A stretch of DNA of 64,000 bases from JBJMLO01 sp045805265. GTDB lineage: Bacteria > Actinomycetota > UBA4738 > JACQTL01. A program made the translations under genes and the position numbers. The stretch is taken from assembly GCA_045805265.1 (NCBI GenBank), contig JBJMLO010000030.1, positions 1 to 64,000 of the forward strand, written 5' to 3'. The first letter of the stretch is position 1. Each line of letters begins with the position of its first letter. The notes under the pieces were generated by a model, which was not told the origin of the DNA, did no database searches, and saw only the letters and a program-made list of their open reading frames with translations. Shown here piece by piece: positions 1-8,551 of this stretch.

Positions 1-1000
<1,000 letters not shown>

Positions 1001-1541
1001 TCAAGTTACAAAGGGCTCACGGTGGATGCCTTGGCGCCAGGAGCCGATGAAGGACGCGTCAGGCTGCGAAAAGCCTCGGGGAGCCGCCAAGAAGGCTGGG
1101 ATCCGAGGGTGTCCGAATGGGGAAACCCGGCCGGGGTCATGCCCGGTCACCCAGGTCTGAACACATAGGGCCTGAGGAGGGAACCGCCTGAACTGAAACA
1201 TCTCAGTAGGGCGAGGAAGGGAAAGCAACCGCGACTCCCCAAGTAGCGGCGAGCGAACGGGGAAGAGCCTAAACCGACATGGTGTGATAGCCCGGTGGCG
1301 TTGCCATGTCGGGGTAGTGGGACCCATCAGAACCTTCACCGGAGGGTTCAGGGAGTTACAAAGACTGCGGTTAGTCGAAGGTTCATGGAAAGGTCTGCCA
1401 CAGAAGGTAACAGCCCTGTAGACGAAAACCGACAGTCCTCCCGATGGTGTTCCCGAGTAGCACGGAGCCCGTGAAATTCCGTGTGAATCTGGGGGGCCCA
1501 CCCCCTAAGGCTAAGCACTCCCTGGCGACCGATAGTGAACC

Positions 1542-1572
<31 letters not shown>

Positions 1573-3128
1573 GGGAGGGGAGTGAAATAGTACCTGAAAC
1601 CGTGAGCCTACAATCCGTCGGAGCTTGTACGGGGGCAACCTCGTGCTGGTGACGGCGTGCCTTTTGAAGAATGAGCCGGCGAGTTAGCCGTATGCGGCAA
1701 GGTTAACCGATCTCGGGAAGCCGTAGCGAAAGCGAGTCCTAACCGGGCGAATGAGTCGCATGCGCTAGACCCGAAGCCGAGTGATCTAGCCATGGGCAGG
1801 CTGAAGCGGAGGTAAGACTCCGTGGAGGGCCGAACCCACCAGGGTTGAAAACCTGGGGGATGACCTGTGGTTAGGGGTGAAAGGCCAATCAAACTCGGTG
1901 ATAGCTGGTTCTCCCCGAAATGCCTTTAGGGGCAGCCTCGGGAGTTCAGCATCGGAGGTAGAGCACTGATTGGGCTAGGGGGCCTACAAGCTTACCGACC
2001 TCAGTCAAACTCCGAATGCCGATGCTCTAGATCCCGGGAGTGAGGCTGCGGGGGATAAGCTCCGTAGCCGAGAGGGAAACAACCCAGATCGCCAGCTAAG
2101 GCCCCCAATTCTGTGCTAAGTGGGAAAGGATGTGGAGTCGCCCAGACAACCAGGAGGTTGGCTTAGAAGCAGCCATTCCTTGAAAGAGTGCGTAACAGCT
2201 CACTGGTCAAGTGGTTCCGCGCCGACAATGTATCGGGGCTCAAGCACAGAGCCGAAGCTGCGGCATTCCTCGTATGGCTCGGCGTACGCGGGCGACCGCG
2301 TACGTCCAGGCCGAGGGATGGGTAGGGGAGCGTTCCCACGCGGGTGAAGCGGCGGGATAACCCAGCCGTGGATGCGTGGGAAGTGCGAATGCCGGCATGA
2401 GTAGCGAATGACGGGGGAGGAGCCCGTCCGCCGAATGACCAAGGTTTCCTGGGGAAGGTTCATCCGCCCAGGGTTAGTCGGGACCTAAGCCGAGGCCGAG
2501 AGGCGTAGGCGATGGACGACTGGTTGATATTCCAGTACCACTTCACCCGCGCCCAGGCCGAATCCACTGTGCTAAGGGAACCCCCTTCGGGGGGCTACCG
2601 ACCCCGGTGGAGGAGGCCAGCGAAGGGGGGACGCAGAAGGGTAGGTCGACCCACGCGATGGTCGTCGTGGGACAAGCAGGTAGGGAGGCTCCCCAGGCAA
2701 ATCCAGGGAGCCGCTAATCCCGAGATGTGATGTCGAGCCGCATCAGGCGAAGCGACGTATCCCATGCTGCCGAGAAAATCCTCTAGCGAGCTGGTGAGGT
2801 GCCCGTACCCCAAACCGACGCAGGTGGTCAGGTAGAGAATACCGAGGCGATCGAGAGAACCGTGGTTAAGGAACTCGGCAAATTACCCCCGTAACTTCGG
2901 GAGAAGGGGGGCCCCGGTAGGGTTTAGGACCTCGCGTCCGAAGCCCGAGGGGGCCGCAGAGACCAGGCCCAAGCGACTGTTTACTAAAAACACAGGTCCG
3001 TGCAAAGTCGTAAGACGACGTATACGGACTGACGCCTGCCCGGTGCCGGAACGTTAAGAGGAGGGGTTAGGTGCAGCCTTCGGGTTGCGCCGAAGCTCCG
3101 AATCTAAGCGCCGGTAAACGGCGGCCGT

Positions 3129-3857
3129 AAGACAGTTGCGGCTCCGGGAGAGTGATCTCCCGGAACAAACCCTGCTATATGCTGGAACACCCGAGCATCC
3201 CGCGGTACCGACCGTGTCAGACCCCCGTCGTAGGGTGGGTCGATGGCCGGTGACAATCCGACGGGTGCGGAAAATCAGCAGGAAAGGCCCACTGGCTCCG
3301 CGTGTTTGGATCGAATCCCCAGTGACCTCGGTCACTATCTCGCGGGATTCGCCGATGGAGAGGGGAGCTTCAACATCCCTATCCGTCGGGAGCACGATCG
3401 CAGCATGCCGTGGCGAGTTGGCCTGACGTTCAACGTCTCCCAGATCGGAACGGAGGTCCTCGAGACCTTCCGAGCCGCGCTGGGGGCTGGGACGATCAGA
3501 TGCCGACGGGACGGTGTGTGCTACTACGAGGTAACGAGGCTCGATGAGCTCGAGGATCGGGTGTTCCCCTTCTTCGAGCGCTATCGGCTTCGAGGCCCGA
3601 AGAGGCACGATCTGGCGGCCTTCCTCGAGATCGCTGAGCTCGTCCGACAACGTGAGCACCTCACGCCTGACGGCGTGCGTCGCATCCTCGAGATGCGGCG
3701 GACGATGAACCGGGGCGGGAAACGGCGGCGGCCGGATCGAGAGATCCTCGCCGTGCTGAGCGAGTGGGAATCCTCAGAGGCCATACGCAGGGCTCCTCGG
3801 ATGAAGCACGAGGATGAAGATATGGTCCACCCCTCATGGCGACATGGGGAATCGGTG
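3129..3857 (+). ncRNA. Group I intron 1 in 23S helix 69 (about L1911), 729 nt
   Basis: The 5' exon end GGCCGU (3123-3128) pairs with an internal guide GCGGCT at 3138-3143, leaving the required U.G wobble at the splice site. The next four guide bases AGTT (3134-3137) pair with the 3' exon AACT, a P10 helix. The intron ends in G at 3857, as group I introns do. Core motifs are present: Q-like 'aatcagcagg' at 3273-3282, R-like 'cctcagaggccatacgc' at 3772-3788 and S-like 'gaagatatggtcc' at 3816-3828. It encodes the LAGLIDADG protein at 3243-3887. I did not fold it or assign a subgroup. Confidence 0.92.
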
Positions 3858-3887
3858 AACTATAACGGTCAACCTTCTGGCCGTTAG
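3243..3887 (+). CDS. LAGLIDADG homing endonuclease of intron 1
   Basis: This 214-residue protein has one LAGLIDADG motif, HYLAGFADGEGSF near residues 31-43, followed by a beta-rich 'VGLTFNVSQIG' segment and a helical 'FFERYRLRGPKRHDLAAF' segment. This is the layout of I-CreI-type enzymes, which act as homodimers on 23S rRNA genes. The probable role is to cut intronless 23S alleles and drive intron homing. The reading frame overlaps the catalytic R and S elements. It has no stop inside the intron: codons 206-209 are exactly the 12-nt exon and the stop lies in intron 2. The C-terminus from unspliced RNA is therefore partly rRNA-derived. The start ATG at 3243 was chosen because it leaves the motif near the N-terminus. 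Confidence 0.9.
   Translation: MAGDNPTGAENQQERPTGSACLDRIPSDLGHYLAGFADGEGSFNIPIRREHDRSMPWRVGLTFNVSQIGTEVLETFRAALGAGTIRCRRDGVCYYEVTRLDELEDRVFPFFERYRLRGPKRHDLAAFLEIAELVRQREHLTPDGVRRILEMRRTMNRGGKRRRPDREILAVLSEWESSEAIRRAPRMKHEDEDMVHPSWRHGESVNYNGQPSGR
3858..3869 (+). other. 12-nt 23S micro-exon between introns 1 and 2
   Basis: The sequence 'aactataacggt' corresponds to the loop and 3' strand of helix 69 (about E. coli 1912-1923), the part that contacts tRNA and the decoding centre. It is flanked by two introns. It must act as the 3' exon of intron 1 and as the 5' exon of intron 2, whose guide sequence pairs with its last six bases. Confidence 0.9.
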
Positions 3888-4143
3888 AAAACTCGGCTGT
3901 ATGCTGGAATCTCCGAGTATCCGACGGTACTTCGTTCAGAAGTAACAATCCGATCGGTGCGGACAATCAGCAGGGAAGTCTTCGTGACCCCTCAGAGACT
4001 GCACGCCGAGCACCGGACCAAAGTAGGCCGGTGAAGATACAGTCCGACCCCCACGGCGACGTGGGGAGGGTGGCAGAAATGACCACTCCGCCATCCAGTC
4101 TCGCCCAGGGTAGCGGCGAGAACGGATGGAAGTAACAATCGTG
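3870..4143 (+). ncRNA. Group I intron 2 in 23S helix 69 (about L1923), 274 nt, no ORF
   Basis: The 5' exon end AACGGU pairs perfectly with the internal guide GCCGTT at 3880-3885, with U.G at the splice site. The intron ends in G at 4143 and the exon resumes with 'cctaaggtagcg'. Core motifs: 'aatcagcagg' at 3965-3974, 'cctcagagactgcacgc' at 3990-4006 and 'gaagatacagtcc' at 4033-4045. The position appears to match the algal chloroplast intron that encodes I-CeuI. A P10 helix is not obvious. It encodes no endonuclease. It shares 'atgctggaa', 'acaatcc', 'ggtgcgg' and the Q segment with introns 1 and 3, which points to common origin. Confidence 0.9.
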
Positions 4144-4198
<55 letters not shown>

Positions 4199-4706
4199 CG
4201 ACTTGGGCGCTGTCTCAACCACGGACTCGGCGAAATTGCATTACGAGTAAAGATGCTCGTTACCCGCGACAGGACGGAAAGACCCCGGGACCTTTACTGC
4301 AGCTTGGTGTTGAGGTTCGGCAGACGTTGCGTAGGATAGGCGGGAGACTGTGAAGCCCGGACTCTGGTTCGGGTGGAGTCAACCTTGAAATACCGCTCTT
4401 CGTGTGTTGGGCCTCTAACCCTGGTCCGTGATCCGGATCGGGGACAGCGCCTGGTGGGCAGTTTAACTGGGGCGGTTGCCTCCTAAAAGGTAACGGAGGC
4501 GCCCAAAGGTTCCCTCAGGCCGGTTGGCAATCGGCTGTCGAGTGTAAGCGCACAAGGGAGCTTGACTGCGAGACCGACGGGTCGAGCAGGTGCGAAAGCA
4601 GGGGCTAGTGATCCGACGACTCCTAGTGGTAGGGTCGTCGCTCAACGGCTAAAAGGTACCCCGGGGATAACAGGCTGATCGTTCCCAAGAGTCCACATCG
4701 ACGGAA

Positions 4707-4786
<80 letters not shown>

Positions 4787-4823
4787 CGGTACGCGAGCTG
4801 GGTTTAGAACGTCGTGAGACAGT

Positions 4824-5577
4824 AGGTCTGACCGTGCTGTCTGTAAATTCGGCTAAATGCTGGAAACGCCGAGTATCCTGCGCTACTCACCATGTCGGTG
4901 GCTGCTGCTAGCTTGCCGGTATGGGTAGTGACAATGCGCCAGGTGCGGCCAATCAGCAGGAAAGGCTGGATGCCTACATCGCGGGCTACGTCGACGGAGA
5001 AGGATCGTTTCACGTCGCCGTCCAGCGGAACCCGGATACGAGAGTCGGATGGCAACTCGTGCCGGAGTTCCACGTCAGCCAGAACGCCGAGCGTCGGCAG
5101 GTCCTCGACCTGATCGCCGATCGGTTGGGCTGCGGGCGGATCCAGGAGAACCACCGCGGTTCCCCGGGCACCTCACTGGTGTTCGTGGTGCGCAGGCGGC
5201 GGGATCTGCTGGAACGCGTGATCCCCTTCTTCGAGGCGCAATCCCTCCTGAGCACGAAGCAGCAGGACTTCTTGGTCTTCGCCGACATCGTTCGAGCGAT
5301 GGATCGGGGAGAGCACCTGAGTCAGGAAGGATTCCGGAGGCTCCGGGCGAGAGCCATCTCCATGAACGGGGGTGGAAGGTATCGCCGGATCCACCGGGAT
5401 GTGGGTACCAGAATCCTCAGAGACCATACGCCGAACACCGCGTCACGCCTCGATGCCCTCGAGGCGTGAGGACCCGCAGTGAAGATATGGTCCGACCTGC
5501 ATGGCGACATGCAGAGCCAGGCAGAAATGACCTGGCCGCCGTTTCGGGCATGGGGCCCGGGCGGTGGTAACAGATTG
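4824..5577 (+). ncRNA. Group I intron 3 in 23S (about L2593, the I-CreI site), 754 nt
   Basis: The 5' exon end GACAGU (4818-4823) pairs with the guide GCTGTC at 4836-4841, with U.G at the splice site. The adjoining GACCG at 4830-4834 pairs with CGGTC of the 3' exon (5579-5583), a five-base P10. The intron ends in G at 5577. Core motifs: 'aatcagcagg' at 4951-4960, 'cctcagagaccatacgc' near 5415-5431 and 'gaagatatggtcc' at 5481-5493. The insertion point matches that of the Chlamydomonas chloroplast intron encoding I-CreI. It carries the LAGLIDADG gene 4921-5469. Confidence 0.94.
4921..5469 (+). CDS. LAGLIDADG homing endonuclease of intron 3
   Basis: This 182-residue, single-motif LAGLIDADG protein has AYIAGYVDGEGSFHV near residues 18-32, then 'VPEFHVSQNAERRQVLDLI' and 'VIPFFEAQSLLSTKQQDF', the same layout as I-CreI. 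Its host intron sits where the I-CreI intron sits, so it probably recognises the 'gtcgtgagacagt' region of 23S. It resembles the protein of intron 1 in the motif, the 'NAERR/IGTEV' segment and the 'R.REHLT..G.RR' stretch, so the two genes are likely related. Unlike that gene, it ends inside its own intron, just before the S element. The start ATG at 4921 sits close before the core element at 4951. Confidence 0.92.
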   Translation: MGSDNAPGAANQQERLDAYIAGYVDGEGSFHVAVQRNPDTRVGWQLVPEFHVSQNAERRQVLDLIADRLGCGRIQENHRGSPGTSLVFVVRRRRDLLERVIPFFEAQSLLSTKQQDFLVFADIVRAMDRGEHLSQEGFRRLRARAISMNGGGRYRRIHRDVGTRILRDHTPNTASRLDALEA

Positions 5578-5873
5578 TCGGTCCCTATCCGTCGTGGGCG
5601 TAGGAGATTTGAGGGGAGCTGCCCCTAGTACGAGAGGACCGGGGCGGACGCACCTCTGGTGTGCCAGTTGTCGCGCCAGCGGCACGGCTGGTTAGCCACG
5701 TGCGGCAGGGATAAGCGCTGAAAGCATCTAAGTGCGAAGCTCGCCCCAAGATGAGATCTCCCACTGGGTTGACCAGGTAAGGCCCCTCGGAGACTACGAG
5801 GTTGATAGGCCGGAGGTGTAAGCACGGCAACGTGTTGAGCCGACCGGTACTAATAGGCCGAGGACTTGACTTC

Positions 5874-5898
5874 GATGCTCGCGCTCGCTATCGAGTTC
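5874..5898 (+). other. Right arm of the 23S precursor processing stem
   Basis: This is the perfect 25-nt complement of 967-991. Together the arms bracket the 23S gene including all introns, so the stem can form before or after splicing. A further 12-nt palindrome, ggacatatgtcc, lies at 5933-5944 in the 23S-5S spacer; its role is unknown. Confidence 0.88.
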
Positions 5899-6003
5899 AT
5901 CAGGTGATTTTGCCTGAGGACGCTCGCACCACGGACATATGTCCGCCGACCACGGACACGCGCGCCGACCACGGCGCCGCGATCAAGGCGGCGGAACCAC
6001 CGT

Positions 6004-6119
6004 TTCGGTGGCCATAGCGGAGGGGAGACACCCGGTCCCATTCCGAACCCGGAAGTTAAGCCCTCCAGCGCCGATGGTACTGCCCTGGAGACGGGGTGGG
6101 AGAGTAGGTCGCCGCCGAG
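6004..6119 (+). rRNA. rrf: 5S ribosomal RNA
   Basis: The ends pair (tcggtggc at 6005-6012 with gccgccga at 6111-6118) to form helix I. The conserved loop segments 'cccattccgaacccggaagttaag' (6037-6060) and 'gatggtactgcc' are present. Length is about 116 nt. It is the last gene of the rRNA operon. End positions are accurate to a few bases. Confidence 0.95.
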
Positions 6120-6133
6120 ACTCTTCGCACAGG

Positions 6134-6155
6134 GAGCCGCCCTCCGGGGCGGCTC
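6134..6155 (+). terminator. rRNA operon terminator hairpin
   Basis: The arms gagccgcc and ggcggctc enclose a six-base loop 15 nt after 5S. Only a short T stretch follows ('gtttcgg' at 6161), as is common in actinobacterial terminators. Confidence 0.75.
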
Positions 6156-6247
6156 TCGGCGTTTCGGCCCTGCGCGAAGCCGCCGCGAACCTGGCACCGG
6201 GCGGGGCCCGACGGATCGTTCCCATCGGCGGTTACGCTAGGTCGACC

Positions 6248-6937
6248 ATGCCCAGGGCATTCGAACCCCGCCACGGCCGCCCCTCCCGGGGGTCGCAGCG
6301 CCGCACAACGCCGCTGCCCCGTGACGTCGTCGACGACGTCCGCCAGACGGCGCGCCCGGCGCAGGCTCAGGAGGCCCTCGGCCATCTCGAGCGAGCCGTG
6401 GAGCTCCTGGGGAGGGGCGACTCGGGACAGGCGGTGAAGGAGGCCCGGAAGGCGAAGGCCGCCGCGCCGCGCTCGGGCGCGGCGAGGGAGGTGCTCGCGC
6501 TCGCCCACTATGCATCCGAGAGCTGGCGCGAGGCCCTCCGCGAGATGCAGGCCTATCGCCGGATGACCGGGCGGGAAGACGAGAACCACATCATCGCCGA
6601 CGCCTACCGGGCACTCGGTTCGCCCGACAAGGCGGTCCCCCTCGCCGAGGCGGCGCTGCGCGCGCCCATCCCGGCCGACGCCAAGGCGGAGGCGGGCATC
6701 GTGGGGGCGTCAGCGCTGGCGGACATGAGCCGCTACGACGAGGCGCTGGCGCTGCTCCGCCGGCTGCCGAACCGCGCCGACGTGGGCCGCGCCCAGGACC
6801 TCCGCGTCTGGTACGTGACCGGCGACATCCTGGCCAGAGCCGGTCGCACGGAGGACGCCGCGCGCGAGTTCCGGCGGATCACCCGGCACGATCCCACGGC
6901 ATTCGACGCGGCCGAGCGCCTCGCGCAGCTCGGCTGA
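6248..6937 (+). CDS. Tetratricopeptide-repeat protein
   Basis: This 229-residue protein has a charged, basic N-terminal 40 residues followed by helical repeats with TPR spacing. Examples are 'ALGHLERAVELLGRGDSGQ', 'VLALAHYASESWREALREM', 'ADAYRALGSPDKAVPLAEAA' and 'ALADMSRYDEALALLRRL'. There is no signal peptide or membrane segment, so it is probably a cytoplasmic scaffold of unknown partner. The ATG at 6248 was preferred over longer in-frame starts because those would run back through the rRNA terminator. A TACGCT box at about 6233 lies 9 nt upstream, suggesting a near-leaderless transcript. Confidence 0.8.
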   Translation: MPRAFEPRHGRPSRGSQRRTTPLPRDVVDDVRQTARPAQAQEALGHLERAVELLGRGDSGQAVKEARKAKAAAPRSGAAREVLALAHYASESWREALREMQAYRRMTGREDENHIIADAYRALGSPDKAVPLAEAALRAPIPADAKAEAGIVGASALADMSRYDEALALLRRLPNRADVGRAQDLRVWYVTGDILARAGRTEDAAREFRRITRHDPTAFDAAERLAQLG

Positions 6938-6960
6938 CCGGGCGCGGGGCCGCCCGTCGC

Positions 6961-7923
6961 TCAGCCGGCCGACGCGGTCGGCTCTCGCCCCTCGCGCTCG
7001 AATCGTTTCGTCCAGTACCGAACGAGGCCAGCCGCGTTCGTCTTGGTGCTGGAGAGCACCTCGTAGCGCTCGCGGTCTTCCGCGGACGCGCCGGCCTCGT
7101 CGAACTCGGGGGCCGTCCTCGCCGCGAGGATCTCCGCGATCCGGTCGAGGTCGTCGGTCTGGTCGAGGGCCCGGCGGACGATGCCGGCCCACGCGCGGAT
7201 GCGATCGGACGCGATCGCGCACAGCTCGTCGACCTCACGGACCGGCCCGAAGTGGCTGAACATCAGCGTGCTCTCCGCCCGGGCACGGATCCGCTCGATG
7301 CTGTCCACCGCCAGCTCCACGTCGACGTCGGGCGGTGGCGTGGCCGGCCGCAGGACCCGCACGTCCGGGAAGTGGATCCCGAGCGCGTCGCCGGTGAACA
7401 GCGCCCCGCTCTCGCTGTCCACCAGGCTCACGTGGTGCGAGGCGTGCCCGGGCGTGTACATCACGTCGAGCACCCGGTCGCCGAGATCGATCGCGTCCCC
7501 CTCGTTCACGGTCCTGATGCGGCCCGCGTCGATTGGCTGCATCGGGCCGAACATCTCGGCCAGCCGGTCCTGGCCGCCATAGACCTGTGCCGCGCTCGCC
7601 CAGAGCCGCGAGGGGTCGGCCAGGTGCCTGCCGCCCCGCTCGTGGACCCACACCGTGGCCGACGGGAACCGCTCGGCGATCGTCCCGGCGCCGCCGGCGT
7701 GATCGAGGTGGATGTGCGTCACCACGATGTGGGCGAGATCCTGCGGGCCGAGGCCGATGCTCGCCAGCGCGTCGGTGACGGCATCGGCGGAGGTGGTCGG
7801 CCCGGTCTCCACGATGGCCGGCTCCCGGGCGTGAACGAGATACGCCGACGTGATCCGGTACCGCCCGGTCATCCTGGTGTCCACGGCGGTGAGCCGCGCG
7901 CCGGCTTCGAACGTCTCGTCCAC
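6961..7923 (-). CDS. Metallo-beta-lactamase-fold hydrolase
   Basis: This 320-residue protein has the metal-binding HxHxDH motif as THIHLDHAGG at residues 69-78. Later ligands are in 'YTPGHASHH' and 'LFTGDALG', and a further histidine is in 'FSHFGPV'. The family (glyoxalase II/RNase Z/lactonase fold) binds two metal ions and hydrolyses thioesters, phosphodiesters or lactones; the substrate cannot be read from the sequence. The C-terminal 100 residues are helical, as in MBL proteins that act on small molecules. It is transcribed convergently with the TPR gene, ending 24 nt from it. Confidence 0.88.
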   Translation of the reverse strand: MDETFEAGARLTAVDTRMTGRYRITSAYLVHAREPAIVETGPTTSADAVTDALASIGLGPQDLAHIVVTHIHLDHAGGAGTIAERFPSATVWVHERGGRHLADPSRLWASAAQVYGGQDRLAEMFGPMQPIDAGRIRTVNEGDAIDLGDRVLDVMYTPGHASHHVSLVDSESGALFTGDALGIHFPDVRVLRPATPPPDVDVELAVDSIERIRARAESTLMFSHFGPVREVDELCAIASDRIRAWAGIVRRALDQTDDLDRIAEILAARTAPEFDEAGASAEDRERYEVLSSTKTNAAGLVRYWTKRFEREGREPTASAG

Positions 7924-8053
7924 GGGACTCGGAGTCTATCGGCGCGTGCGCCGCGACCGGAGCTCGCTCGCCATGCCAGCCCACCTCCGCCCTCTGCTGG
8001 AGGGTTCGTGTCGGTGCCTCGTTGTAGCGTCGCAGGCGAAAGGGGGGAGCGAC

Positions 8054-8374
8054 ATGGTTGCGGTCAACGTCGTCGTGCTCGCCGGCACGGTCGCTGCGGA
8101 TCCGCTGGAGAAGGAGCTCCCGTCCGGCGACAGGGTGACCGAGATCAAGCTGTCCGTGCCGGAGACCGGACGACGCTCCCTCCCCCTCCCGGTCTCCGCC
8201 TGGCACGGCAAGGCCATCACGAGGAAGCAGCTCGGCCTCATCGGCAAGGGCGACGACCTTCTCGTGCACGGCCAGCTGGTCCGGCGGTTCTACCGCAACG
8301 GCGCGGGAGCTCGAACGGTGATGGAGGTGGTGGCCACCGGCATCAAGAAGCTGGAACCGGAAGAAACGGAATAG
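8054..8374 (+). CDS. Single-stranded DNA-binding (OB-fold) protein
   Basis: This 106-residue protein resembles the core of SSB: 'VNVVVLAGTVAADPLEKELPSG', 'VTEIKLSVPE', 'VSAWHGKAI' and 'GDDLLVHGQLVRRFYRNG' follow the order of SSB beta strands. It is shorter than replicative SSB and lacks the long glycine-rich tail and acidic DDDIPF tip, so it is more likely an accessory SSB of the kind Actinobacteria often encode. The start ATG has a good ribosome-binding site (aaggggggag, 8040-8049). It is divergent from the MBL hydrolase gene, with 130 nt between them. Confidence 0.8.
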   Translation: MVAVNVVVLAGTVAADPLEKELPSGDRVTEIKLSVPETGRRSLPLPVSAWHGKAITRKQLGLIGKGDDLLVHGQLVRRFYRNGAGARTVMEVVATGIKKLEPEETE

Positions 8375-8551
8375 CCGACCCGACCCGGTCGGGGCGTGTC
8401 ACGGGATGGGTGGACGGTGCCGTCGCGGGATTCCGTGGCTGGCAAATGGGCGTTCGGGACCCGGCGCCGTGAGCGGTTGCGCGAGCCGGCCGCCCGGCGA
8501 TTCCCACGGACGTGGTTGTATGGACGCCGGCGACCGAAGGAGTCTCCGCCC

